DNA from: an uncultured Porphyromonadaceae bacterium
GTDB lineage: Bacteria > Bacteroidota > Bacteroidia > Bacteroidales > Muribaculaceae
Assembly: GCA_947175455.1 (NCBI GenBank)
Contig: CAMWMW010000064.1
Span: 1 to 8,011 of the forward strand
Reading direction: 5' to 3'
DNA length: 8,011 nucleotides
How positions within the stretch are numbered: the stretch's first letter is position 1; the number at the start of each line of letters is the position of its first letter. Under the pieces are notes generated by a model that was not told the DNA's origin, did not search any database, and saw only the letters and a program-made list of their open reading frames with translations. Position numbers and translations under genes: made by a program. Positions 1 through 6,650 of the stretch are shown here, piece by piece.

Positions 1-1
1 C

Positions 2-58
2 AAGGATACCGTCGCAACCGGCGATGCAAAGATCAGAAAAGAGGATGACGATGAATAA
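2..58 (+). CDS. possible 3' end of an upstream gene (partial)
   Basis: The second reading frame is open from the window edge to a TAA at 56-58 and would encode the last 18 residues of a protein, ending in a strongly charged tail (RKEDDDE). Its stop would overlap the ATG of the TamL gene at 51 by a few bases, the usual arrangement of translationally coupled genes in one operon. That would also explain why no promoter is visible in front of the TamL gene. The first frame is open too, to a TGA at 46-48, so the choice of frame is uncertain. The fragment is too short to assign a family. Confidence 0.35.
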   Translation, partial: KDTVATGDAKIRKEDDDE

Positions 59-2165
59 TAAGAAAACATATATGAAAAATATAAAGCCGATGCATATTCC
101 GGTTCTGGCGGCACTTGCACTGGTTCTCATAGTTTCGGGATGTTCCACCACATCGAAACTTGAAGACGGCGAGATACTGTACAACGGAATGAAACTCAAT
201 GTCTCGCCCGCCGCCGGAGACAAGGCTCCCGGCGAGATGGTGTCAGACATGCAGAAAGCCGTCAATGTGAAACCCAACAATCCATGGCCGTTCATATCTC
301 CCTATATACGCAATCCTTTCCCCATAGGACTGTGGGCGTACAACCATATGAATGACTCGGCAAAAGGGTTGAAAGGCTGGATATACAAGGAGCTTGCCGA
401 GCCGCCTGTTCTTGTGAGCGACGCCCGCCCGGAAGTGAGGGTAAAAATGCTTGAATCAATACTCGACAACAACGGCTATTTCGGTTCTAAGGTGTCTTAT
501 TCCCTAAAAAGCGGAAAGAATCCGAAAAAGGCGAAGATTATATATGACGCAGAACTTCCGGAACCATATCTGATCGACAGCATACAGTATATAAACGACG
601 GAACAAAACTCGGATTTCTCATAGACACAATCTCCAAGCGGAGCAAATATCTGGTCAAAGGTGAACGCTTCTGTGTGGATTCACTTGAGGTTGTGCGCAC
701 AAAAATCGCCAATACACTCCGCAATCTTGGATATTATTATTTCAGACCTGAATATATAGAGTATCTTGCCGACAGTCTCATAACACCGCATGCGGTGGCA
801 TTGCGCGTGTCTCTTGCCGAGAACGTTCCGGAGCTTGCCCGCAGGCAATACAGGGTAGGGGATGTGTACACCTACGTGCTCAGACGGAGCACGAAAAATC
901 CGGGCGTTCCCGACACCATCGAGACTGACAAGGGGAAGCTTATTGTGTATCGTCCGGCAAAGCTGCGGAAAAACGTGATACCGTCTTGCATAACATTCCG
1001 CAAAGGGCGCATTTTCTCGGTGTGGAACATGGACCGCACGCAGGAAAGGCTCTCCCGTCTCGGCATGTTCAGCAACATCCAGATGCAGGCTGTGCCGGCA
1101 GACACGTCATCGGTCGATCCCCGTCTCGATTTGTACATAACATGCCAGTTCGACCGTCCGATGGAAGCCACGCTTGAAGCCAACGTGGCATATAAGTCCA
1201 ATTCTTATCTTGGTCCCGGTCTGGTGCTCGGAGTCACCAACAACAACACCTTCGGAGGAGGGGAGAAACTCTCGGTGCAGTTCAATGCCAATTATGAATG
1301 GCAGACCGGACGCAACAGGGGAAGCATCTTCAACAGTTATGAATTCGGTGTCACCGGTTCTCTCGCCTTCCCGAGACTTCTGGCTCCCCGGTTCATACGG
1401 CGCACCGACAGAGAGCTGAACTGGACCACAATCTCCCTTGGCGTGGATATCATGAACCGCCCGCATTATTTCAAACTGGCTGACTTTCATGCCGGAATCA
1501 ACTATGAATGGCATCCGTCGCGCAATGTACTCAACCAGCTGACCCTGTTCAAACTCACCTACAACAAGCTCATGCACACCACCGAGGCGTTCGACTCGGT
1601 GATGGCGGCGAATCCGGCTGTGGCACTAAGCTTCCAGAGTCAGTATATTCCGCAGATGAGCTACACATATACGCTCGACAAGTTTCTCGAACGTGAAAAA
1701 ATCAACGGAATCAATTTCACCGCCACAGTGACTGAAGCCGGCAACGTGTTTGACGGCATCTACAGCCTTTGCGGAGTGAAAGGGGAGAAGCGTCTTTTCG
1801 GCACACCCTTCTCTCAGTTTGTCAAAGGACAGGCGCAGCTTGTGTATAGCCGGCGTCTTGTCAGAGGCACAGACCAATGGCTCGTGTCGCGGGTCCTCGT
1901 AGGAGCCGCCCATGCATACGGCAATTCAAAGGTAGTGCCTTATTCCGAGCAGTTTTATATAGGAGGGGCAAACTCGATAAGGGCTTTCACCGTGAGGTCG
2001 CTCGGACCGGGAAGCTACCGCCCTCCGACAGACATGCAGAACGGGTATTTCGACCAGACGGGAACATTCAAGCTGGAATTGAACACCGAATACCGGTTTC
2101 CGATAGTCAGTGTCTTGCACGGAGCCGTGTTCCTGGATGCCGGCAACATCTGGCTTCTTGAGTAA
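51..2165 (+). CDS. tamL: TamL-like outer-membrane assembly lipoprotein (BamA/TamA family), frameshifted near its 3' end
   Basis: This is an outer-membrane beta-barrel protein of the BamA/TamA (Omp85) superfamily, in the Bacteroidota form that carries an N-terminal lipid anchor. Such proteins help insert or organise other outer-membrane proteins. The N-terminus has a basic stretch, a hydrophobic segment and a lipobox ending VSGC (Cys31 when counted from the ATG at 51), so the mature protein should be lipidated. POTRA-like sequence follows, and the second half is the barrel. The family's barrel signature GGANSIRAF, with the IRAF motif equivalent to the VRGF lid-loop motif, is at about 1962-1988. 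Two other ATGs, at 24 and 45, are in frame. I prefer 51 because AAGAGG lies a few bases upstream and little sequence precedes the hydrophobic segment. The reading frame stops at TAA 2163-2165, directly after a family-typical stretch (DAGNIWLL). The rest of the barrel, including the C-terminal insertion signal, continues in the next frame. The identity is clear from family resemblance. TamL rather than another lipidated BamA paralogue is an inference. Confidence 0.85.
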   Translation: MNNKKTYMKNIKPMHIPVLAALALVLIVSGCSTTSKLEDGEILYNGMKLNVSPAAGDKAPGEMVSDMQKAVNVKPNNPWPFISPYIRNPFPIGLWAYNHMNDSAKGLKGWIYKELAEPPVLVSDARPEVRVKMLESILDNNGYFGSKVSYSLKSGKNPKKAKIIYDAELPEPYLIDSIQYINDGTKLGFLIDTISKRSKYLVKGERFCVDSLEVVRTKIANTLRNLGYYYFRPEYIEYLADSLITPHAVALRVSLAENVPELARRQYRVGDVYTYVLRRSTKNPGVPDTIETDKGKLIVYRPAKLRKNVIPSCITFRKGRIFSVWNMDRTQERLSRLGMFSNIQMQAVPADTSSVDPRLDLYITCQFDRPMEATLEANVAYKSNSYLGPGLVLGVTNNNTFGGGEKLSVQFNANYEWQTGRNRGSIFNSYEFGVTGSLAFPRLLAPRFIRRTDRELNWTTISLGVDIMNRPHYFKLADFHAGINYEWHPSRNVLNQLTLFKLTYNKLMHTTEAFDSVMAANPAVALSFQSQYIPQMSYTYTLDKFLEREKINGINFTATVTEAGNVFDGIYSLCGVKGEKRLFGTPFSQFVKGQAQLVYSRRLVRGTDQWLVSRVLVGAAHAYGNSKVVPYSEQFYIGGANSIRAFTVRSLGPGSYRPPTDMQNGYFDQTGTFKLELNTEYRFPIVSVLHGAVFLDAGNIWLLE

Positions 2166-2388
2166 TGATCCGGCACGTCCCGGAGGCAAGCTGTGCGGCA
2201 AGACTTTTTTGCGTGATCTCGCGCTCGGCACAGGAGTCGGACTGCGAGTCGACATCGGGATGCTTGTGCTTCGCGGTGATCTCGGCTATGGTCTCCACGC
2301 CCCGTATTACAACGGCACGAATCATTATTTCAACATCGCCTTCAAGAAGGCATTCGCCTTCCATCTGGCAATAGGCTACCCTTTCTGA
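2161..2388 (+). pseudogene. tamL: out-of-frame C-terminal 75 codons of the TamL barrel
   Basis: The frame one base ahead of the main TamL frame encodes the missing end of the same protein: SNDPARPGG, then LALGTGVGLR, LHAPYY and the terminal FHLAIGYPF. These are features of the last strands of this family's barrel, including the terminal aromatic residue that acts as the outer-membrane insertion signal. Skipping one base (G2160) joins WLL directly to SNDP, so a one-base insertion is the simplest explanation. The repaired protein would be about 778 residues, close to the usual size. No start codon or ribosome-binding site makes this a separate gene. It shows no further decay, so the lesion is recent, an assembly or sequencing error, or (less likely) translated by frameshifting. 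Confidence 0.85.
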
Positions 2389-2468
2389 CCTAAACGAAGG
2401 GAAGTGTGACAAGAGCGAATCAAGTGAAATAAATTATGTTTTATAACATGAAGTAGGGGATTTTTTTG

Positions 2469-2476
2469 TAATTTTG
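2469..2476 (+). promoter_or_regulatory. -7 promoter element for typA
   Basis: TAATTTTG matches the Bacteroidota -7 consensus TAnnTTTG exactly. Transcription would start at about 2481-2484, leaving an untranslated leader of roughly 15 nt before the ATG at 2498. I see no convincing TTTG-type -33 element about 20 bases upstream, so only half of the promoter is well supported. The motif overlaps a TTG triplet at 2474 that is in frame with typA, which argues against that TTG being the start codon. Confidence 0.6.
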
Positions 2477-2497
2477 CAGACTGAAACAAACAATGGT

Positions 2498-4297
2498 ATG
2501 CAGAATATAAGAAATATCGCGATAATCGCGCATGTCGACCATGGCAAAACGACACTTGTAGACAAGATGCTTCTTGCCGGTCATCTCTTCAGAGAGAACC
2601 AGAATGCCGGAGAGTTAATTCTCGACAATAACGATCTGGAGCGCGAACGCGGCATAACAATCCTTTCTAAAAACGTATCAATCAATTATAAGGGCACAAA
2701 GATCAATATCATAGACACTCCCGGACACGCGGATTTCGGAGGAGAGGTGGAGCGTGTGCTCAACATGGCGGACGGCTGTCTGCTGCTTGTGGATGCCTTC
2801 GAGGGTCCGATGCCCCAGACCCGTTTCGTGCTTCAGAAAGCGATTCAGATGGGTCTGAAACCGGTGGTGGTGGTAAACAAGGTCGACAAGCCGAACTGTC
2901 GTCCCGATGAGGTGAACGAAATGGTTTTCGACCTGATGTTCAATCTCGACGCTACGGAAGACCAGCTCGATTTCCCGACGGTATACGGTTCGGCGAAGCA
3001 GAACTGGATGTCGGCTGACTGGCGCGAGCCGAAAGAGGACATCACCGCGGTGCTCGACGCGATAATCGACAATATCCCGGCTCCCACTCAGCTTGAGGGT
3101 GATCCCCAGATGCTCATCACAAGCCTTGACTTCAGCAATTATGTGGGGCGTATCGCCGTGGGACGCGTGCACAGAGGCACAATCCGCGAGGGGCAGGAGC
3201 TGGGACTCTGCAAGAAAGACGGCACGGTGACCCGCCAGCGGGTCAAGGAACTCCACACGTTCGAAGGTATGGGACGCAAGAAGGTCCAGGAAGTGTCGAG
3301 CGGCGATATCTGCGCCATAGTAGGTCTTGACAACTTCGAGATCGGCGACACCCTCACCCTTTTCGACAATCCGGAACCGCTGCCGCGTATTGCAATCGAC
3401 GAGCCGACAATGTCGATGACATTCACAATCAATGACTCTCCGTTTTTCGGTAAGGACGGCAAATTCGTCACGTCACGCCATATCAACGACCGTCTTGAGA
3501 AAGAACTTGACAGAAATCTTGCGCTGAGAGTGGAGAAAAGCGTGAATGAAGACAAATGGACTGTGTTCGGGCGCGGAGTGCTCCATCTTTCCATTCTCAT
3601 AGAGACGATGCGCCGCGAGGGATATGAGCTTCAGGTAGGTCAGCCGCAGGTTATAATCCGTGAAATCGACGGCAAGAAATGCGAGCCTGTCGAGGCATTG
3701 TCAATCAATGTTCCTGAAGAATATTCATCGAAGGTAGTGGATATGGTCACCCGCCGCAAGGGAGAGATCGTGTCGATGGATACACGCAACGACCGCATAG
3801 ACATCGAGTTCCATATACCTTCGCGCGGTATCATCGGCTTGCGCAACAATGTGCTTACCGCTACAGCCGGAGAAGCCATCATGGCTCACCGTTTCCTTGA
3901 GTATCAGCCGTGGAAAGGTGATATAGAGCGTCGCACAAACGGTTCGCTGATAGCGATGGAGGCTGGCACAGCCTATGCTTACGCCATCGACAAGCTTCAA
4001 GACCGCGGCCGTTTCTTTATCTTCCCGCAGGAAGATGTGTATGCCGGTCAGGTTGTGGGTGAGAACGCCAAAGAAAACGACATCGTTGTCAACGTCACGA
4101 AGTCGAAGAAACTTACAAACATGCGTGCGTCGGGTGCTGACGACAAGGCTCGCATCGTGCCCCCGGTCGTATTCTCTCTTGAGGAGGCGCTCGAATATAT
4201 CAAGGAAGACGAATATGTGGAGGTAACACCCAACCATATCCGTCTGAGAAAGATAATTCTTGATGAGAACGAGCGCAAGCGCGCCAGCCGCAGTTGA
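2498..4297 (+). CDS. typA: translational GTPase TypA/BipA
   Basis: TypA (BipA) is a ribosome-binding GTPase related to EF-G and LepA. It assists late 50S subunit assembly and is known for roles in stress and cold adaptation. The G domain shows G1 AHVDHGKT (residues 11-18), the RERGIT switch I motif ending at Thr54, G3 DTPGH (73-77) and G4 NKVD (127-130). These are followed by an EF-Tu domain 2-like beta barrel, an EF-G domain V-like region (about 390-480; the text around SRGIIGLRN is typical) and the BipA-specific C-terminal domain. The length of 599 residues is normal for the family. I use the ATG at 2498 ([10 protein letters not shown]) because homologues begin this way and the upstream in-frame TTG at 2474 lies inside the predicted promoter. 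The gene appears monocistronic: it has its own -7 motif in front and a strong terminator about 100 bases behind. All expected GTPase motifs are intact. Confidence 0.97.
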   Translation: MQNIRNIAIIAHVDHGKTTLVDKMLLAGHLFRENQNAGELILDNNDLERERGITILSKNVSINYKGTKINIIDTPGHADFGGEVERVLNMADGCLLLVDAFEGPMPQTRFVLQKAIQMGLKPVVVVNKVDKPNCRPDEVNEMVFDLMFNLDATEDQLDFPTVYGSAKQNWMSADWREPKEDITAVLDAIIDNIPAPTQLEGDPQMLITSLDFSNYVGRIAVGRVHRGTIREGQELGLCKKDGTVTRQRVKELHTFEGMGRKKVQEVSSGDICAIVGLDNFEIGDTLTLFDNPEPLPRIAIDEPTMSMTFTINDSPFFGKDGKFVTSRHINDRLEKELDRNLALRVEKSVNEDKWTVFGRGVLHLSILIETMRREGYELQVGQPQVIIREIDGKKCEPVEALSINVPEEYSSKVVDMVTRRKGEIVSMDTRNDRIDIEFHIPSRGIIGLRNNVLTATAGEAIMAHRFLEYQPWKGDIERRTNGSLIAMEAGTAYAYAIDKLQDRGRFFIFPQEDVYAGQVVGENAKENDIVVNVTKSKKLTNMRASGADDKARIVPPVVFSLEEALEYIKEDEYVEVTPNHIRLRKIILDENERKRASRS

Positions 4298-4399
4298 ACC
4301 ATAGACAGATACGGGACGTTATAAAGACAAGAAAGGCGTTCGGCTCCGGTAGGCGCGAAGCCCCTTTGAGAGAGCGTCTCGTTATAAATATAAATTAAA

Positions 4400-4433
4400 A
4401 AGACCTCGGGAGTGCTCCCGAGGTCTTCGTTTT
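4400..4433. terminator. bidirectional intrinsic terminator between typA and the small membrane-protein gene
   Basis: A perfect 12-bp inverted repeat (4400-4411 with 4416-4427, core GACCTCGGGA/TCCCGAGGTC) closes a four-base loop (GTGC). On the plus strand it is followed by TTTT at 4430-4433. On the minus strand the run of A at 4397-4401 becomes a U-tract directly after the stem. It therefore fits as a shared terminator for typA and the convergent minus-strand gene ending at 4500. The roughly 100 bases between typA and this hairpin hold no gene that I can support. Confidence 0.9.
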
Positions 4434-4499
4434 CCCGGTCCATGTGAAAAATGCGCCCTTTATAAGAACCATGAATGGCCGGGTGTTGGGTGTCTGTGA

Positions 4500-4754
4500 T
4501 TATCCGTTGGCAGTGCCTATGAGATCGTTGAACGTACCTATGGAGAAGAGCCACCATATAAGGATAAAAATCAGTATAAGTATGCCGAGCCACAACCAGA
4601 GACGGTTGGTTTTTCTCGTACTGTTGTCTTTGCGGATCTTGCCATTGGCTTTGAGACCTTCGGCTATGGGACTTACATAGCCTTCACGTGTTTCACGAAT
4701 CTCCCTTTTAAGTTCGGATTCGTTTTCCCTGATGTGTTTTTCCTTTGTATCCAT
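4500..4754 (-). CDS. small single-pass membrane protein of unknown function
   Basis: I do not recognise a named family. The 84-residue protein has a highly charged N-terminal half (residues 1-50, rich in Lys, Arg and Glu, with a probable amphipathic helix at about 5-24). One strongly hydrophobic segment follows at about 52-71 with four tryptophans (LWLWLG near its start, IWWLF near its end), and then a 13-residue polar tail. There is no signal-peptidase site. Basic residues before the membrane segment (RKTNR) suggest the N-terminus stays in the cytoplasm. It lies 68 bases downstream of the PorQ-like gene on the same strand. A weak -7 motif and a palindrome in that gap suggest it can be transcribed by itself, and the bidirectional terminator follows it. 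An antisense reading of this region gives no recognisable protein. Coding is likely because of the coherent charged-then-hydrophobic architecture. Confidence 0.75.
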   Translation of the reverse strand: MDTKEKHIRENESELKREIRETREGYVSPIAEGLKANGKIRKDNSTRKTNRLWLWLGILILIFILIWWLFSIGTFNDLIGTANG

Positions 4755-4769
4755 AACCTTAACTGTTTC

Positions 4770-4790
4770 TGTTTATTTACTAAATAAACA
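4770..4790. repeat. perfect AT-rich palindrome upstream of the small membrane-protein gene
   Basis: A 10-bp perfect inverted repeat surrounds a single central base (TGTTTATTTA, C, TAAATAAACA). It lies between the candidate -7 element at 4792-4799 and the minus-strand start codon at 4754. The predicted transcription start, at about 4785-4788, falls inside it. Its low GC content and lack of a T-run make an intrinsic terminator unlikely. A protein-binding operator or a short leader hairpin is possible, but no regulator is identified. Confidence 0.5.
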
Positions 4791-4791
4791 A

Positions 4792-4799
4792 CAAGGGTA
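4792..4799 (-). promoter_or_regulatory. candidate -7 element for the small membrane-protein gene
   Basis: Read on the minus strand, this is TACCCTTG, a seven-of-eight match to TAnnTTTG. It would give a leader of about 30 nt before the ATG at 4754. There is no clear TTTG -33 element at the expected distance, so this is tentative. Read-through from the PorQ-like gene is the alternative. Confidence 0.35.
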
Positions 4800-4822
4800 T
4801 GTAAAAAGTTTTTAAACAGTTT

Positions 4823-5848
4823 CTAAAATTCCCGGATAATCCAGTTGAGGTTGAGCATCAGCGTTGATGCGGATTTGTGAGGCATCGCATAGGATACGCC
4901 GAAGCCGAAGCTGCGCACGCGTAAGCCGCCGCCAAGAGTGAATCCAGACAGAAAATTCCGTTGATACGCCGACATGTCCGTTCTCGTCTTGTAGTTATAT
5001 CCGATGCCGAGATAGAAGCGTTCAGACGGTGAATATTGCAGACCGAACACAAGATGTCTGAACAAATCCGAGAAAAAGCTTGATTTTATCTCCTGTCTCT
5101 TTTCCGTATCGTTTTTGTCGTGTGAATAATAGGGGAGTTTCCAGCGTGTCAGATGCCAGGCGTTGACGGAGATCTGGAAAGGAGACGAACCGAGTGTCTG
5201 CATGTAACCGAGACGGAAATCAAACGGCAGGCGGTTGTATTCCGAATCGAAACGTTTTATCTGTCCTCCCATGTTGGTGAGCACTGCGGAAAAAGAGAGG
5301 TCTTTCTCCTCGTTATAATAGTTTATGCCCAGATCCACAGCCATGGCGAATGCATTATACTGCTCGTAATTGCTGTATATCATGCGGTAGTTTATGCCTC
5401 CCCGGAGTCTGTCGGTGATGTCATGTGAGTATGAGCCTTCAAACACGATGTCGGCAGGAGTGAAGGATCCGGTGGCGGTTCCATCGGGCAGATAGCCGTC
5501 GAACGCGCCGTAGTTGAGATAACGGATGCCAGCCGCCCAAGCTCCGCGGTCTCCTGCCGGCATTCCGAAACGTGCACCGCCGAAATTGCCTGAACCGATA
5601 TAGTGCATATATGAAACGGCTGCCTGCGTTCCGATTTCAGGACCCAGCAGAGCCGGATTCTGATCGACGAGCATGATGTCATTGTCGATTATCGCGCTGT
5701 TTACCCCGCCCAGAGCGTGCACATGGGAAGATACCGGTATGTCAAGAAAGCCATAACCGGAAGACGTCAGCTGGGCACCTGCCGTAAAAGACAGTCCCGA
5801 AGCAATCAGAGCGGTTGCGTATATTTTCAGTTTGTCCGCGGATTTCAT
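4823..5848 (-). CDS. porQ: PorQ-family outer-membrane beta-barrel protein
   Basis: This resembles PorQ, an outer-membrane protein of the Bacteroidota. In Porphyromonas gingivalis PorQ belongs to the type IX secretion machinery, and related proteins occur widely in the phylum. The N-terminus from the ATG at 5848 is a classical signal peptide (MKSADKLK, then a hydrophobic core and TAGA before Gln). Mature sequence follows with the family pattern YGFLDIPVSSHVHALGG and the QNPALL motif shortly after it. The rest is alternating beta-strand sequence ending in an aromatic residue (WIIREF), as expected for an outer-membrane barrel. A longer reading from 5896 adds 16 polar residues in front of the signal peptide and is less likely. 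The 341-residue length is plausible for the family. No other secretion-system gene is in the window, so a type IX secretion role cannot be inferred here. Confidence 0.85.
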   Translation of the reverse strand: MKSADKLKIYATALIASGLSFTAGAQLTSSGYGFLDIPVSSHVHALGGVNSAIIDNDIMLVDQNPALLGPEIGTQAAVSYMHYIGSGNFGGARFGMPAGDRGAWAAGIRYLNYGAFDGYLPDGTATGSFTPADIVFEGSYSHDITDRLRGGINYRMIYSNYEQYNAFAMAVDLGINYYNEEKDLSFSAVLTNMGGQIKRFDSEYNRLPFDFRLGYMQTLGSSPFQISVNAWHLTRWKLPYYSHDKNDTEKRQEIKSSFFSDLFRHLVFGLQYSPSERFYLGIGYNYKTRTDMSAYQRNFLSGFTLGGGLRVRSFGFGVSYAMPHKSASTLMLNLNWIIREF

Positions 5849-5939
5849 CTTTCTATTAACGTCAAAACCCTCTTTCTTCGTATAATCTTCCGCCATATTT
5901 ACCGATGAAACGTCTTTCGTTGTCTTGTTACAGGATGTC

Positions 5940-5976
5940 CGGATGCAGGATATCGTTGTCGTGTATCTGGCATCCG
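5940..5976. repeat. imperfect inverted repeat in the porQ/TonB-domain divergent region
   Basis: Arms CGGATGC (5940-5946) and GCATCCG (5970-5976) pair perfectly. After one mismatch and one G-T pair, GATA (5949-5952) pairs with TATC (5964-5967) in the same register, leaving an 11-base loop. It sits between the two divergent genes, upstream of the predicted plus-strand promoter and about 90 bases upstream of the porQ start. It could be an operator, or a leader hairpin if porQ transcription starts further upstream. The rest of the 233-base gap holds the plus-strand promoter described separately. I could not place a convincing porQ promoter; the best minus-strand match is TAAATATG at 5901-5894. 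Confidence 0.3.
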
Positions 5977-6012
5977 TTTAAAAATTATTAACGATATTTA
6001 AGTGTATGGCGG

Positions 6013-6043
6013 TTGATTTATTGAATCTAACATTTTAAATTTG
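6013..6043 (+). promoter_or_regulatory. promoter for the TonB-domain gene (-33 TTG, -7 TAAATTTG)
   Basis: TTG at 6013-6015 and TAAATTTG at 6036-6043 are separated by 20 bases. This fits the Bacteroidota housekeeping promoter layout (TTG/TTTG near -33, TAnnTTTG near -7), with an exact -7 match. Transcription would start at about 6048-6051, giving a leader of roughly 30 nt. This is the best-formed promoter in the window. Confidence 0.7.
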
Positions 6044-6077
6044 CATCCGAATAAAATACATTTCACGCAAATTTAAA
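6034..6077. repeat. 11-bp inverted repeat flanking the predicted transcription start
   Basis: TTTAAATTTGC (6034-6044) and its exact reverse complement GCAAATTTAAA (6067-6077) are separated by 22 bases, so arm centres are 33 bases apart, about three helical turns. The left arm contains the plus-strand -7 element and the right arm ends four bases before the ATG. The right arm also reads as an exact TAnnTTTG on the minus strand, so it might be a minus-strand promoter facing porQ, although no -33 element accompanies it. Confidence 0.5.
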
Positions 6078-6081
6078 CTGA

Positions 6082-6528
6082 ATGACACGAATCCATCTAT
6101 ATATATCGCTTTTGTTTGGTTTTATATCGCTGGTGTGGGCGGGTGAATGCAATGCGCAGACATGCCGTGTCAAGGCAGGCAACGGCACCTCCGGAACCAA
6201 AGTATACATGGAGGTGTATGAATATGACTATGTGAAGAAAAAGCCGAGTTTTCCAGGCGGCGACGCCAAGCTTGTGGCTTTTATAAATGAAAACAGACAG
6301 TATCCTGCCGAGGCATATAAAAAAGGGATACAAGGCAGGGTTACATGTTCGTTTGTCGTCAACACCGACGGCACTGTAAGCCATATCTCCATTCTCAAAG
6401 GTGTGGAGCATTCCCTTAACCAGGAGGCGATAAGGATTATGAGCAAGATGCCCGAATGGACTCCGGGCATGCATGAAGGGCAACTTGTGCCTGTCAGGGT
6501 AATCTGGTCGGTGCCTTTCAGGAAATGA
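6082..6528 (+). CDS. exported TonB C-terminal-domain protein (energy transducer TonB-like)
   Basis: The protein has 148 residues. Residues 1-25 look like a cleavable signal peptide (hydrophobic ISLLFGFISLVWA, predicted cut after CNA). There is a short spacer at about 26-45, and then a complete TonB C-terminal domain: PSFPGG (55-60), the YP motif (74-75), the beta-strand VTCSFVVNTDG (87-97) and WTPG (126-129), ending in VPVRVIWSVPF. In TonB this domain contacts outer-membrane receptors in the periplasm. Here the usual retained membrane anchor and proline-rich periplasm-spanning linker are both missing. Cys23 does not fit a lipobox because Glu precedes it. It is therefore probably a soluble periplasmic protein, not a working TonB, unless the N-terminal segment stays uncleaved as an anchor. 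It has its own promoter, diverges from porQ and ends at the inverted repeat at 6566-6610. The domain assignment is firm; the role is unknown. Confidence 0.85.
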   Translation: MTRIHLYISLLFGFISLVWAGECNAQTCRVKAGNGTSGTKVYMEVYEYDYVKKKPSFPGGDAKLVAFINENRQYPAEAYKKGIQGRVTCSFVVNTDGTVSHISILKGVEHSLNQEAIRIMSKMPEWTPGMHEGQLVPVRVIWSVPFRK

Positions 6529-6565
6529 CAGTTGCAGCAGACATAGGCTTGGGCGCATATACGAA

Positions 6566-6610
6566 GATAAGACAGACGGCGGAGTTTTAAACTCCGCCGT
6601 CTGTCTTATC
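6566..6610. terminator. 22-bp perfect inverted repeat, probable bidirectional terminator
   Basis: Arms 6566-6587 and 6589-6610 are exact reverse complements around a single central T. The GC-rich inner stem (GACGGCGGAG / CTCCGCCGTC) is capped by TTTTAAA, and the outer part is AT-richer (GATAAGACA / TGTCTTATC). It lies between two convergent genes ending at 6528 (+) and 6651 (-), the expected place for a shared terminator. There is no long T-run after the stem. The outer arm on either strand supplies only a broken U-rich stretch (TGTCTTATC), so termination strength is uncertain. Confidence 0.75.
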
Positions 6611-6650
6611 CGGTTGGTATGAAGGAGAGCCCCCTTTCACACTTTGTTTT

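Noticed and set aside
2148..2170. Programmed +1 ribosomal frameshift joining the two TamL frames
   Set aside because: The CUU GAG UAA context has no stop codon directly after the slip codon, re-pairing of either tRNA after a +1 slip would be poor, and no Shine-Dalgarno-like stimulator lies just upstream as in prfB. Mutation or assembly error is simpler.
2436..2449. Small inverted repeat ATGTT/AACAT upstream of typA as a terminator or operator
   Set aside because: Only five AT-rich pairs with a four-base loop and no GC-rich stem or T-run directly after it.
2474..2497. Upstream TTG start for typA, adding eight residues
   Set aside because: It lies within the -7 promoter element, and the ATG at 2498 matches the usual N-terminus of the family.
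2678..3256. 192-codon open frame on the minus strand within typA
   Set aside because: It is antisense to strongly conserved typA coding sequence and shows no recognisable domain. The same holds for the 170-codon frame at 3725-4237.
4317..4388. Direct repeat CGTTATAAA (4317-4325 and 4380-4388) after typA
   Set aside because: Nine AT-rich bases in two copies with no flanking similarity is compatible with chance, and there is no sign of a mobile element or target duplication.
4048..4593. 181-codon minus-strand open frame spanning the typA end and the terminator
   Set aside because: It would read through the bidirectional terminator, overlaps typA antisense and the small membrane-protein gene, and has no coherent protein features.
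6097..6558. 153-codon minus-strand open frame opposite the TonB-domain gene
   Set aside because: It is a shadow of a clear signal peptide plus TonB domain on the other strand.
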